64,000 nucleotides of DNA from Butyrivibrio sp. NC3005. GTDB lineage: Bacteria; Bacillota; Clostridia; Lachnospirales; Lachnospiraceae. Below, one piece after another: positions 34,743 through 43,480 of the stretch. Positions within the stretch are counted from its first letter, which is position 1, and each line of letters opens with the position of its first letter. Made by a program: the position numbers and the translations under genes. A model generated the notes under the pieces. The model did not search any database, had not been told where the DNA came from, and worked only from the letters and a program-made list of their open reading frames with translations. The stretch spans positions 128,022 to 192,021 of the forward strand of contig NZ_KE384206.1 of NCBI RefSeq assembly GCF_000424545.1, written 5' to 3'.

Positions 34743-36731
34743 TCACACTTTTTTCACACTTTTTCTTATTAAAGGTTTAAGAAATCTTGAAGGAGATCTA
34801 TTATCATCTCCATTTCCTGATACATAACTCATATACAATTTGTTTTTAGCTCTCGTCATTCCAACATATAGGAGTCTTCGCTCTTCCTCAATCTGCTCAT
34901 CTTCAGTACTTTTCCTTGAAGGAATTACTCCTTCATTAAGATTTGGCAAAAAGACAACGTCAAATTCAAGTCCTTTTGATGAGTGCATAGTCATAAGTCT
35001 TAGTGCGACTTTATCATAAGTACCATCATTATTATCACTTTCACCTTTACATCTATTTTTTACTATCTTTGATTTTTCATTACTATCATCTGCAAATTTC
35101 AAAAATTTTCTTATATCAGGATACTGTTTTGCATCTTCTAACATTTTGTCAACATTACCTTCAAAGATTTTAACATCTTCACTCGATTTATTCTTACAGA
35201 CATCTTCCCTTACTCCCATTTCGGAAAGGATAAATCTTATTGCAAACTCAGATTTCATTCTAGATATTAGATTAAATCCATCAAAAAGCCTCTTGATACC
35301 CCTGCGCATATCTTCATCATATGCGTATAAAGAATACAAATCTTCAAATCTCACAACTTCTTTCAAAGAATCTCTTTTAATGTACCTTAAAGGATGATTC
35401 ATAATACGCAGGAAAGTACCCCTTTGTTGTCCATTTGTAACAAATCTTAAATAATCTAAAATAAGTGAAATATCTTTATTTTCGTAAAAACTTTTAAAAC
35501 CACCGGCAAATAGAAATGGAATGTTATTGTCACTTAATCTAAGTGCCAATAACTGTGCTTCTGAATTTGTCCTGAACAAAACTGCCATTTTGTCTAGAGA
35601 AGTGTTCATAGACTCATAGACAATCATATCAACAAGGAATTTTGCTTCTTCCTGTTCTGATTCAAATTTAAGAATGCTAAACTCTCCAGCCCTATCAGCA
35701 TTTGCTGCAGCTATTTTCTTTACAAATCTATTCTTATTCTCCGAAATAAGCTTTAAAGAATTTTCAACTATCTCCTGACCACACCTGTAATTGATTTTCA
35801 ATGTAATATTATGTACATCTTCATAATATTCTTTGAATTCCTTCATGATAGCTGGTTTTGCACCTCTAAAACCATATATAGACTGGTCATCATCTCCTAC
35901 GACAAAAATATTCTGACTTTTATCACACAACATTCTGATAATCTGTTCCTGCAAATTATTTATATCCTGATATTCATCTATAAGAACATATTTAAAAAGG
36001 TTCTGCCATTTCTCTAAGATTTTCGCATCTCTATAAAGAAGATTATGGCACATTAAAACCATGTCATCAAAATCAATTCTTCCAATCTGCTTGCAGTAAT
36101 AGGTATACTCTCTGAATATATCTTCAAATAAAAATCTATACGGAACCTCCTCTATGCAATTAGACAAATTACTTCCTTCATTTTTTAGTCTGGAAATTTC
36201 AGACAAAATAAGCCTCTTATCCTCCTGCGAAAAGTTAACTTTTTCTCTTTCTCTTATACAATATTCATTTACTACCTCTGCATTTAGCATCAAAACTTTA
36301 TTAATTGATTTATCAAGCAAAGTATATTTATCGGTACTAGTGAGTAATTTCGGGCGAAAACCCGGCTTAGATCTACAAAGAATTTGATAAAAGACAGAAT
36401 GAAATGTTCCGAATGCAACATTTTGATACTTTCCATCTGTTTCTTTTAAAAATCTATTCTGCATTTCAAGGGCAGCAGCCTTTGTAAAAGTGATAACGAG
36501 AATATTGGCTGGATTAATATGAGCTCTCGTTATCATATATTTCAATCTTTGAACGATAACATATGTTTTACCACTTCCAGGCCCCGCCAATACCATTGCC
36601 GGCCCATTTATATGCGTTATCGCTTCAATCTGTTCTTTATTTCCTTTGACGATAAAATCATCATCATAAAAGGCTGCGGAAAAATCTCCTCCGCAACCTT
36701 TCAGGGAATCTTCCGTGATTCTATATTTCAT
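34743..36731 (-). CDS. UvrD/PcrA-type ATP-dependent DNA helicase
   Basis: A 662-residue superfamily 1A helicase. Motif I is AGPGSGKTYVIVQRLKYM (near residue 50), motif Ia ILVITFTKAAALEMQ, motif II VLIDEYQDINNLQ, motif III GDDDQSIYGFRGA, motif IV INYRCG, motif V LMTMHSSKGLEFDVVFLP and motif VI EERRLLYVGMTRAKN. It is shorter than PcrA (about 740 residues) and lacks the C-terminal RNA-polymerase-binding segment, so it is a paralogue rather than PcrA itself. The ribosome site is weak (CAGGAT). It is 21 bp from gltX. Confidence 0.92.
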   Translation of the reverse strand: MKYRITEDSLKGCGGDFSAAFYDDDFIVKGNKEQIEAITHINGPAMVLAGPGSGKTYVIVQRLKYMITRAHINPANILVITFTKAAALEMQNRFLKETDGKYQNVAFGTFHSVFYQILCRSKPGFRPKLLTSTDKYTLLDKSINKVLMLNAEVVNEYCIREREKVNFSQEDKRLILSEISRLKNEGSNLSNCIEEVPYRFLFEDIFREYTYYCKQIGRIDFDDMVLMCHNLLYRDAKILEKWQNLFKYVLIDEYQDINNLQEQIIRMLCDKSQNIFVVGDDDQSIYGFRGAKPAIMKEFKEYYEDVHNITLKINYRCGQEIVENSLKLISENKNRFVKKIAAANADRAGEFSILKFESEQEEAKFLVDMIVYESMNTSLDKMAVLFRTNSEAQLLALRLSDNNIPFLFAGGFKSFYENKDISLILDYLRFVTNGQQRGTFLRIMNHPLRYIKRDSLKEVVRFEDLYSLYAYDEDMRRGIKRLFDGFNLISRMKSEFAIRFILSEMGVREDVCKNKSSEDVKIFEGNVDKMLEDAKQYPDIRKFLKFADDSNEKSKIVKNRCKGESDNNDGTYDKVALRLMTMHSSKGLEFDVVFLPNLNEGVIPSRKSTEDEQIEEERRLLYVGMTRAKNKLYMSYVSGNGDDNRSPSRFLKPLIRKSVKKV

Positions 36732-36752
36732 ATATTAATACATATCCTGTTA

Positions 36753-38207
36753 TTAAGCCTCAAGTTTAGCAATAGCATCCTTGAGACGCTTTATTGACTC
36801 TTCCTTACCTAAGACATCCATCATCTCGGTTCCGCCGCAAGGAGTCATCATCTTACCAGAAAGAGCGATACGAAGTGGCCATAAAGTATAGCCATTCTTG
36901 TAACCCTTATTGGCATTAAACTCTTTTATCTTAGCAAAGAGATTGTCATTGCTATAATCATCTATGCTCTCACAAAGTGGAAGAAGCTCTTTCAATACTG
37001 TAAGTGAAGAAGACTCATCTGTCTTCATTTTCTTGTTACAGTAAACTGAATTATCATATTCAGGAACACTCTCAAAGAAGTCAATCATATCAGCAATATC
37101 TGTCCAAACTTCAATACGAGTCTTTATCATAGGAGCAATCTTATGAAAATCAACCTCTCTCTTGATTACTTCCCTCATATATGGAAGTGCAAGTTCATAA
37201 AACTTATCATCATCCATCATCTTGATATACTCGCCATTCATCCAACGAAGCTTAACATAATCAAATACCGCTGGAGACTTGTTAATACGATGATAATCAA
37301 AGCTCTTTACAAGTTCATCAAGATTCATGATTTCCTTGTTCTCTTCAGGAGACCATCCAAGAAGTGCTACAAAGTTTACTACAGCTTCAGCTAAAAATCC
37401 CTGATCAATCAAGTCCTCAAAAGAGCTGTGACCAGAACGCTTGGAAAGTTTGTGATGATCCTCATCTGTAATAAGTGGACAATGGATATATTTAGGAACT
37501 TCCCATCCAAAAGCATCATACAAACGATTATACTTAGGAGAAGACGAAATATACTCATTTCCACGAACAACATGAGTAATCCCCATAAGATGATCATCAA
37601 CAACATTAGCAAAATTGTAAGTCGGATATCCATCTGACTTAATCAATACCATATCGTCTAACTCTTTATTTTCAACAGAAATATCCCCATAAAGTTCATC
37701 ATGAAAAGTTGTAACACCTTCTCTAGGATTATTCTGTCTAATAACATAAGGCTTTCCATCAGCAAGATTCTTTTCAACCTCTTCTTTGGAAAGATGGAGG
37801 CAATGCTTGTCATATACCATAACTTCCTTGCCATCAATCTCCTGTTTCAAAGAATCAAGTCTTTCCTGAGTACAAAAACAGTAATATGCCTCTCCCTTTT
37901 CTACAAGTTCCTGAGCATATTTAAGATAAAGTCCGTTTGTCTGACGTTCACTCTGAACATAAGGGCCGACAGGGCCACCAATATCCGGACCTTCATCATG
38001 CTTAAGTCCAGTATCTTTAAGTGTTTGATAAATAATCTCAGTAGCACCTTCTACAAAACGTTCCTGATCAGTATCTTCAATTCTAAGAATAAAATCGCCA
38101 TCTTCATGCTTCGCAATCAGATAAGCATACAAAGCTGTTCTAAGGTTACCTACATGCATACGTCCAGTTGGGCTTGGTGCATATCTTGTTCTAATCTTAA
38201 TTGCCAT
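36753..38207 (-). CDS. gltX: Glutamate--tRNA ligase
   Basis: A class I aminoacyl-tRNA synthetase of 484 residues. The HIGH region is [19 protein letters not shown], and the KMSKS region is [24 protein letters not shown] and [10 protein letters not shown] are typical. Whether it also charges tRNA-Gln (non-discriminating form, as in many Clostridia) cannot be decided here; no gatCAB genes are in the window. AGAGGAACATGAA precedes the ATG. Confidence 0.95.
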   Translation of the reverse strand: MAIKIRTRYAPSPTGRMHVGNLRTALYAYLIAKHEDGDFILRIEDTDQERFVEGATEIIYQTLKDTGLKHDEGPDIGGPVGPYVQSERQTNGLYLKYAQELVEKGEAYYCFCTQERLDSLKQEIDGKEVMVYDKHCLHLSKEEVEKNLADGKPYVIRQNNPREGVTTFHDELYGDISVENKELDDMVLIKSDGYPTYNFANVVDDHLMGITHVVRGNEYISSSPKYNRLYDAFGWEVPKYIHCPLITDEDHHKLSKRSGHSSFEDLIDQGFLAEAVVNFVALLGWSPEENKEIMNLDELVKSFDYHRINKSPAVFDYVKLRWMNGEYIKMMDDDKFYELALPYMREVIKREVDFHKIAPMIKTRIEVWTDIADMIDFFESVPEYDNSVYCNKKMKTDESSSLTVLKELLPLCESIDDYSNDNLFAKIKEFNANKGYKNGYTLWPLRIALSGKMMTPCGGTEMMDVLGKEESIKRLKDAIAKLEA

Positions 38208-38347
38208 TTCATGTTCCTCTTTTAAAAAAATATTTTAAACAAGACAGATTTATTACCGAAAAAACTTCCATAAAGATAAAAAACTGTCAGATACGGAATC
38301 CGCATTTCTGATGAAATTCAGATTACAAAAACTTTCAAACACTACAC

Positions 38348-38587
38348 TTATACAGCCTCTTTTTCCTCTACATCTATTGCAGAAGCAAAAGACCTGCAGA
38401 GCGCAATATGTTTTCCCTCAGCATCTATTATAACGCCACCCTGCTTCTTTTTGCTGATAACAGTTACAATTGTGCCCTTCTTAAGACCAAGCGCTTCAAG
38501 TCTTTTTCCAGCACCTGTCTCATCCAACTCAAAGTTCATCTGCTTAATTCGATATGTGCTGTTTTGTTCACTCTCGCACAAACTCAT
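38348..38587 (-). CDS. FeoA-like protein
   Basis: A 79-residue SH3-like protein of the FeoA group: TGAGKRLEALGLKKGTIVTVISKKKQGGVIIDAEGKHIALCRSFASAIDVE. FeoA normally partners the ferrous-iron transporter FeoB, but no feoB or second feoA is next to it. It may act alone, serve a distant FeoB, or be a stand-alone regulatory domain. GGAGG supports the ATG at 38587; a TTG two codons upstream is in frame. A good promoter lies about 110 bp upstream. Confidence 0.82.
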   Translation of the reverse strand: MSLCESEQNSTYRIKQMNFELDETGAGKRLEALGLKKGTIVTVISKKKQGGVIIDAEGKHIALCRSFASAIDVEEKEAV

Positions 38588-38657
38588 AAACAATATCCTC
38601 CACTCACCTTATCAATGTTCACCGCCAAAAACGGATTCCCTATTTGCCCCTTACACT

Positions 38658-38673
38658 CTTAATATTGATTAAG
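38658..38673. promoter_or_regulatory. Short palindrome in the feoA leader
   Basis: CTTAAT and ATTAAG flank ATTG, giving a 16-bp palindromic site just after the predicted start point of feoA transcription. It could be an operator; it does not match an iron box that I know. Confidence 0.35.
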
Positions 38674-38694
38674 GTGCGCAAACCAAACCACATG

Positions 38695-38723
38695 ATTATA
38701 TTACAAATACAATCTCTGTGCAA
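38695..38723 (-). promoter_or_regulatory. Sigma-A-type promoter for feoA
   Basis: On the minus strand TTGCAC (38718-38723) and a perfect TATAAT (38695-38700) are separated by 17 bases. Confidence 0.65.
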
Positions 38724-38784
38724 TTCATTCAGATAAAGTAAATGGAGGTACTGTTTAATGCCTGTAACTTACTATGACAAAAAA

Positions 38785-39360
38785 TTAATCATTACTTGCT
38801 TTTGAAGATGCAGCACTTGATGCTGAATCTGCTTTTTCAAAATCGCCTGTATCAACATCAAAAGCAGTCTTAATAGTGGAATCAATAAAGTAAACTGTAT
38901 TTTCACTGCCAATTCTTACATAGTACTTTCCTGCATTAGAATTGAGATTACCAAAGTTTAGTACCATCTTTTTACCATCATCAAGTGTCAATGTAACAGT
39001 AGTTGATGGCTTTTCAAGACCGTATTGATCAAAATCAGTAACATCTTTAATCTCAATTGAAGAAGTTACCTTACTAAGCTGATTAAGCTTTGAAATAACT
39101 TTACTATCATCGACATTTAATGCCTTATCGTTCTTTAAAGACCAGTTTTTATCAGATAAAACAAGTGTTATATCTGAATTCTTATCATTTTTTATCTGAA
39201 TCTCTTTAACCTTGGAACTGTCTAAAGTCATCACAGTGTACTTATCATCTGCCTTCTCTTTAGCCGCATTTTTATTGTATTTTCCAAGAAAAAACCATGT
39301 ACCTGCAACAACAGCAAGAACAATTAACATAATTATGAGCTGAATTTTCTGCTTTTTCAT
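38785..39360 (-). CDS. DUF4340 domain protein, membrane-anchored
   Basis: A 191-residue protein with an N-terminal membrane helix (about 7-27) and an outside DUF4340 domain: KEIQIKNDKNSDITLVLSDKNWSLKN, LNQLSKVTSSIEIKDVTDFDQYGLEKPSTTVTLTLDDGKKMVLNFGN. The tail is Ser/Ala-rich. DUF4340 proteins accompany Gld-type ABC systems, as here: the permease/GldG fusion and the ATPase precede it on the same strand, 37 bp away. CGAGG before the second ATG favours the start at 39360. The role is unknown; accessory subunit of the ABC system is inferred. Confidence 0.82.
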   Translation of the reverse strand: MKKQKIQLIIMLIVLAVVAGTWFFLGKYNKNAAKEKADDKYTVMTLDSSKVKEIQIKNDKNSDITLVLSDKNWSLKNDKALNVDDSKVISKLNQLSKVTSSIEIKDVTDFDQYGLEKPSTTVTLTLDDGKKMVLNFGNLNSNAGKYYVRIGSENTVYFIDSTIKTAFDVDTGDFEKADSASSAASSKASND

Positions 39361-39397
39361 GTTAAGCACCTCGAATCATATATATTTTTTCAGCATT

Positions 39398-41533
39398 TTA
39401 CATATGTCTTCTTCTAACCCATGTAACAATGCCGCAGATAATGACAGCAAAAATGATTACAATCCAAACTGTAGAAATAAGTCTAACTGTAGAAACCGGA
39501 AGTGTAATTGTATTGCTAACCTCTTTCACAGGAATTGATACAAATGAAAACTCACCCTTTGAAAGTGCGTTCACCGTATTGGAAAATAGTCTCTGGTTTG
39601 TACCATTTACAAGCTTATCAGCATCCTTAGTAAACATATTCTCACTTGAGTAAACAATGCACTTACTGCTAACTTTATCACTTATCTTCTTCTCAGCTTC
39701 AAGACCAACTACAAGCTTCTTCTGAGTATTATCAACGAGCTGAACCTGATTTCCATTAACCTTTCCAAGACTTGCCTTATCAGATGTCGTAAGCAGTTCT
39801 GTAAATGTCAAACCATCTTTCTTTTCATAACTAATTGGCTGGCAAATAGGCGCAATTACCATATTATTAGCATCACCAAATCCAGAAACTATATCTGAAC
39901 TTCCCATTTCAGGAATAAGATAAATCTGACTTGTTCCAAACTGTCCGTTGTAATAGTGCTGTGAGTCATTTTCAATAGCAAGGTTATCTGCAATAGAAAC
40001 AGAATACATGTCAAGAACTTTATCAAAATTTGTAAGTCCTGTACCAGAAATACTGCTGACAAAAAGAATATTTCCGCCTTTTTTGATGTAAGCCTCAATC
40101 TTTAATACTTCATCATCATTTAAGTCATTTTTTGGTGCGTTAATGAAAAGAACCTTACAATCATCAGGTACTTTTTCGCTTGTCATAAGATTCAAATCTG
40201 TCATAGACAAATAATTTTTGGTCAAAAGGTCTGTAAAGGAGTCATCAAGACTGGCTTCATTGTGACCTGTAAGCGAATAAGCCTTATTCAAAGAATCCTC
40301 TGACAGATTAACATATTGCAGAGCCTCTGTAAGCTTTCCTTCAATATCATATCCCGTAATGTATTGCTGGTAAGTCTGGTAATCCATATCAAGTTTGAAA
40401 AAACTGTAAAAATCAATTACTCTGCTACGATTTTTAGTAGTGTTTTCTACAATTACACTACCATCTGACAATTTATCAGATGTATACTTTGTTGCAAAAG
40501 TAGGATTTGTAACAGTGCTAACATATTCATAGCTTATTTTCTTATTAAGAGAAGCATAATTCTCAATATTTTTGGCAACTACAGACACATAACCATTGTC
40601 TGTATCTTTTTCGCTAAGAATATAAATCTTAATATCATCATTTATGGATTTAACAAAATCTTTTGAATCTTTTGTCAAAGAATATAAATGATTTGAGGTA
40701 ATATCAATAGTCTTGAATCTCTCTGGAATCTGATTGGATGCCAGATTTACAAATACAATCACCAAAATACATACAATAGTTGTTACAAATGAGTATGCAC
40801 TAACAGAAAGAGTATCTTTTGAAAAAGAAAACCTTCTCTTTTGTATAGATTGTGTACATAAAAAAAGGAACAAAGCAATAACTGAAATAAAGTAAACAAT
40901 AGCAGTCCAATCAAGTGTTCCATTAAGCAGTGTTGTAAGTCTGCTTCCAAAATCGTAAACAGCAGACAAAGCCTTTGACAACCACTCAATCTTGATATTC
41001 TTATAAATTGTACTCATTATCATTCCAAGGAATGTTACGATAATAGCAAGTACAGCTGCAATAGCCGGAGTCTCTGTCATTGATGACATGAACATGCTAA
41101 TTGCAATTATCATAAGTCCGTACAAAAAAATGGTTACAATAGAAACATAATTCCACTTAAGCGGTACATTTCCATAAAGAGACATAACCGGTGGCAATAT
41201 GCAAAAAAACGCCATAGGAATGGCAAAAACAGCTGAAAGTGCTAAAAACTTTCCAAGAACTATTTTCCCTATTGAAACAGGTGCAGTCAAAATGAGCTGA
41301 TCAGACTTTGTCCTTTTTTCATCAGCAAAAACACGCATTGACAAAATAGGAAGTGCAAAAGTCATTCCATATAAGCAAAGACTGTATAACATATTAGAAA
41401 TATTGTTATACCCTGAAACAAGGTTATAAACCTGAAAAAACAAAAAACCAAGAAGTAACAATATAAAAATTGCGATAGGCGCAATCAAAGTCTGAAAATA
41501 GGATTTAAACTCTCTTTTAAATATAGCAAGCAT
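39398..41533 (-). CDS. ABC-2 permease fused to a GldG-like domain
   Basis: A 711-residue protein. The first 240 residues are an ABC-2 type permease of the GldF kind with six membrane segments (MLAIFKREFKSYFQTLIAPIAIFILLLLGF, MRVFADEKRTKSDQLILTAPVS). A further helix near 250 leads into an outside GldG/DUF-type region (LASNQIPERFKTIDITSNHLYSLTKDSKDFVKSINDDIKIYILSE, then AYSLTGHNEASLDDSFTDLL and VLFINAPKNDLNDDEVLKIEAYIKKGGNILFV). A final helix (about 685-706) ends in RRRHM. In Flavobacterium GldF and GldG are separate gliding proteins; here they are fused. The ATPase gene ends 2 bp upstream. Confidence 0.87.
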   Translation of the reverse strand: MLAIFKREFKSYFQTLIAPIAIFILLLLGFLFFQVYNLVSGYNNISNMLYSLCLYGMTFALPILSMRVFADEKRTKSDQLILTAPVSIGKIVLGKFLALSAVFAIPMAFFCILPPVMSLYGNVPLKWNYVSIVTIFLYGLMIIAISMFMSSMTETPAIAAVLAIIVTFLGMIMSTIYKNIKIEWLSKALSAVYDFGSRLTTLLNGTLDWTAIVYFISVIALFLFLCTQSIQKRRFSFSKDTLSVSAYSFVTTIVCILVIVFVNLASNQIPERFKTIDITSNHLYSLTKDSKDFVKSINDDIKIYILSEKDTDNGYVSVVAKNIENYASLNKKISYEYVSTVTNPTFATKYTSDKLSDGSVIVENTTKNRSRVIDFYSFFKLDMDYQTYQQYITGYDIEGKLTEALQYVNLSEDSLNKAYSLTGHNEASLDDSFTDLLTKNYLSMTDLNLMTSEKVPDDCKVLFINAPKNDLNDDEVLKIEAYIKKGGNILFVSSISGTGLTNFDKVLDMYSVSIADNLAIENDSQHYYNGQFGTSQIYLIPEMGSSDIVSGFGDANNMVIAPICQPISYEKKDGLTFTELLTTSDKASLGKVNGNQVQLVDNTQKKLVVGLEAEKKISDKVSSKCIVYSSENMFTKDADKLVNGTNQRLFSNTVNALSKGEFSFVSIPVKEVSNTITLPVSTVRLISTVWIVIIFAVIICGIVTWVRRRHM

Positions 41534-41535
41534 TG

Positions 41536-42690
41536 TTAGTTTTCCTCCCCACTTCTACTGTCATCAATATCCGATGATTCTTCTTTTAATAAATCATTAG
41601 TTCTATTCTCTAAAGATTCTGAGCTAATGTCATCCTCTGGGACATCCTTGTCAGCTACATCTGATTTATTACCTTTAGTTTCTTCCATATCCTTTAAAGC
41701 TTCTTTTTTTGCTTTTTTCTCAGCTTTAAGACGTGCTTTTTCGGAAATACCAGGAGTTTCGCTTGTAGCTGTAAGGAAAATATCTTCCAGAGTAATCTTC
41801 TTCTCGCTCAGTTCTAAAACAGGAATACTGTTTTGAGCAAGCAAAATGCCAACTTCTTTTCTGATATCTCTATAACCATCAGTTACAACACTTGCAGAAT
41901 ATGCACCGTTCTCATCCTCATTTTCACCAACTGTAACAGTAACATTTCCAATAGATGAAAGAACATCAATAATCTTATCTCTATTATCAGAAAGTAAAGA
42001 AAGCTGCAACGTCTGATTCTTGTTTTCATTTGCCTCGAGCTCTTCCTGTGAACCTTCCTGAACAAGTTTTCCATGAGAAACAATAAGAATATAATCGCAC
42101 ACTTCGCTCACCTGTGAAAGAATATGCGAACTCAATATAACAATATGATTTTCTTTAAGCTCACGCATCAAATCTTCCATCTGATTAATCTGCTGAGGAT
42201 CAAGACCTACAGTAGGCTCATCTAGAATGATAACTTCAGGATCTCCTACAAGAGCCTGAGCAAGCCCCACTCTTTGACGATAACCTTTAGATAGATTACG
42301 AATCATTCTATTCTCATAATCTGTAAGCATTGTCTTTTCCAAAATATGAGACAGAGAATCTTTAATCATCTTCTTTGGAACTTTTTTCAATTCACTGACA
42401 AATCTAAGATACTCACCCACTGTCATATCTGTGTAAAGCGGTGGAATCTCCGGAAGATAACCAATATGAGACTTTGCAGCCTCTGGCTCCTTCAAAATAT
42501 CATGTCCGTTTATTTTTACACTGCCGCTATCTGCAGCAATATAACCTGTCATAATATTCATTGTAGTAGACTTTCCGGCACCATTAGGTCCTAAAAATCC
42601 ATAAATTTTGCCTTTTTCCAATTTAAAAGACAAATGATCAACAGCAAGATAATCGCCATAAGTTTTTACGATATTATCAACCTCAATCAC
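41536..42690 (-). CDS. ABC transporter ATP-binding protein (GldA-like)
   Basis: A 384-residue ATPase with Walker A GPNGAGKST near 34-42, signature LSKGYRQRVGLAQALVGDP, Walker B VIILDEPTVGLDP and switch His in LSSHILSQVSE. After the usual 310-residue GldA/NatA-type core comes a tail of about 75 residues rich in Lys, then Asp/Glu/Ser, which is unusual and probably disordered. The start codon is GTG at 42690 with GGGAGGG upstream. It forms an operon with the permease/GldG fusion and the DUF4340 gene; the exported substrate is unknown. Confidence 0.92.
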   Translation of the reverse strand: MIEVDNIVKTYGDYLAVDHLSFKLEKGKIYGFLGPNGAGKSTTMNIMTGYIAADSGSVKINGHDILKEPEAAKSHIGYLPEIPPLYTDMTVGEYLRFVSELKKVPKKMIKDSLSHILEKTMLTDYENRMIRNLSKGYRQRVGLAQALVGDPEVIILDEPTVGLDPQQINQMEDLMRELKENHIVILSSHILSQVSEVCDYILIVSHGKLVQEGSQEELEANENKNQTLQLSLLSDNRDKIIDVLSSIGNVTVTVGENEDENGAYSASVVTDGYRDIRKEVGILLAQNSIPVLELSEKKITLEDIFLTATSETPGISEKARLKAEKKAKKEALKDMEETKGNKSDVADKDVPEDDISSESLENRTNDLLKEESSDIDDSRSGEEN

Positions 42691-42796
42691 TTTAGTCCCT
42701 CCCTTAAAATATTTTTTGAAGCTTTTAACGCTTTATAATACTATTAGTACTTTGTGTTTGTTTATAGAAAAAAATGTGAAAAAAGTGTGTTTTCAA

Positions 42797-43231
42797 TTAG
42801 TTTTTTCCTGTAGAACCAAATCCACCACGATTAATTCCATCTAAATGTTCAACTTCAACAAAATTTATTACAGGTTGCTTTTGCATTATTCTGAACTGAC
42901 AAATTCTGTCACCCTTGCGAATCACAGTATCTCTCATTGCAAGACAAGGCATTTTCCACATATCTTCATCACCTGAATAGCTATTATCCACAACTCCAAC
43001 TGAATTGGTTTGAAGTACTCCAAAATTCTTGAAAGTTGAACTTCTAGGTGCAATATGGGCTTCATACCCCTCTGGAAGCTTCATAGCAACTCCAAGTGGT
43101 ACAAGTTTAAACTCACCAGCCTTAAATTCAACCTCCTCCGATGCACGAAGATCGAACCAATCAGACTTACCTGCGACAAGTTCAATTTTCTCAGCATCCT
43201 TATCAAAATATTTAATCTTAATCTCTAACAT
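42797..43231 (-). CDS. dut: dUTP diphosphatase-like protein
   Basis: A 144-residue trimeric-type dUTPase. Motif 1 is [10 protein letters not shown], motif 2 [12 protein letters not shown], motif 3 [17 protein letters not shown], motif 4 [11 protein letters not shown] and motif 5 [11 protein letters not shown], which closes over the substrate. It hydrolyses dUTP to dUMP. Cellular rather than phage origin is likely given the surroundings, but phage dUTPases look alike. An AAGGAG leader precedes the ATG. Confidence 0.93.
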   Translation of the reverse strand: MLEIKIKYFDKDAEKIELVAGKSDWFDLRASEEVEFKAGEFKLVPLGVAMKLPEGYEAHIAPRSSTFKNFGVLQTNSVGVVDNSYSGDEDMWKMPCLAMRDTVIRKGDRICQFRIMQKQPVINFVEVEHLDGINRGGFGSTGKN

Positions 43232-43403
43232 AATAATCTCCTTCTAAATAAATTAAACTTAAGCGCCACATAAAAAAGATTTATCGTGATTATGCGACAC
43301 AATTGTTTATTATATCACTTATATGCTATCGAAGCGAGTGAACAATATACCATTAACATTTATCGTATTAACAATTTTATCCGATAAAGCGACAATTTTG
43401 CTG

Positions 43404-43432
43404 TTGCTAGATATTCGGTGATTTGATAAAAT
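43404..43432 (+). promoter_or_regulatory. Promoter for the repeat-protein gene
   Basis: TTGCTA (43404-43409) and TAAAAT (43427-43432) are 17 bases apart, ending about 48 bp before the ATG at 43481. The rest of the 249-base gap after dut shows nothing else I can name. Confidence 0.5.
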
Positions 43433-43480
43433 AAAATTCGTTTCATGGTGCGAAACAAAAATTGAAGGGAGAATTATGAA

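Noticed and set aside
37701-38225. A 174-codon plus-strand frame
   Set aside because: Antisense to gltX, with no recognisable domain.
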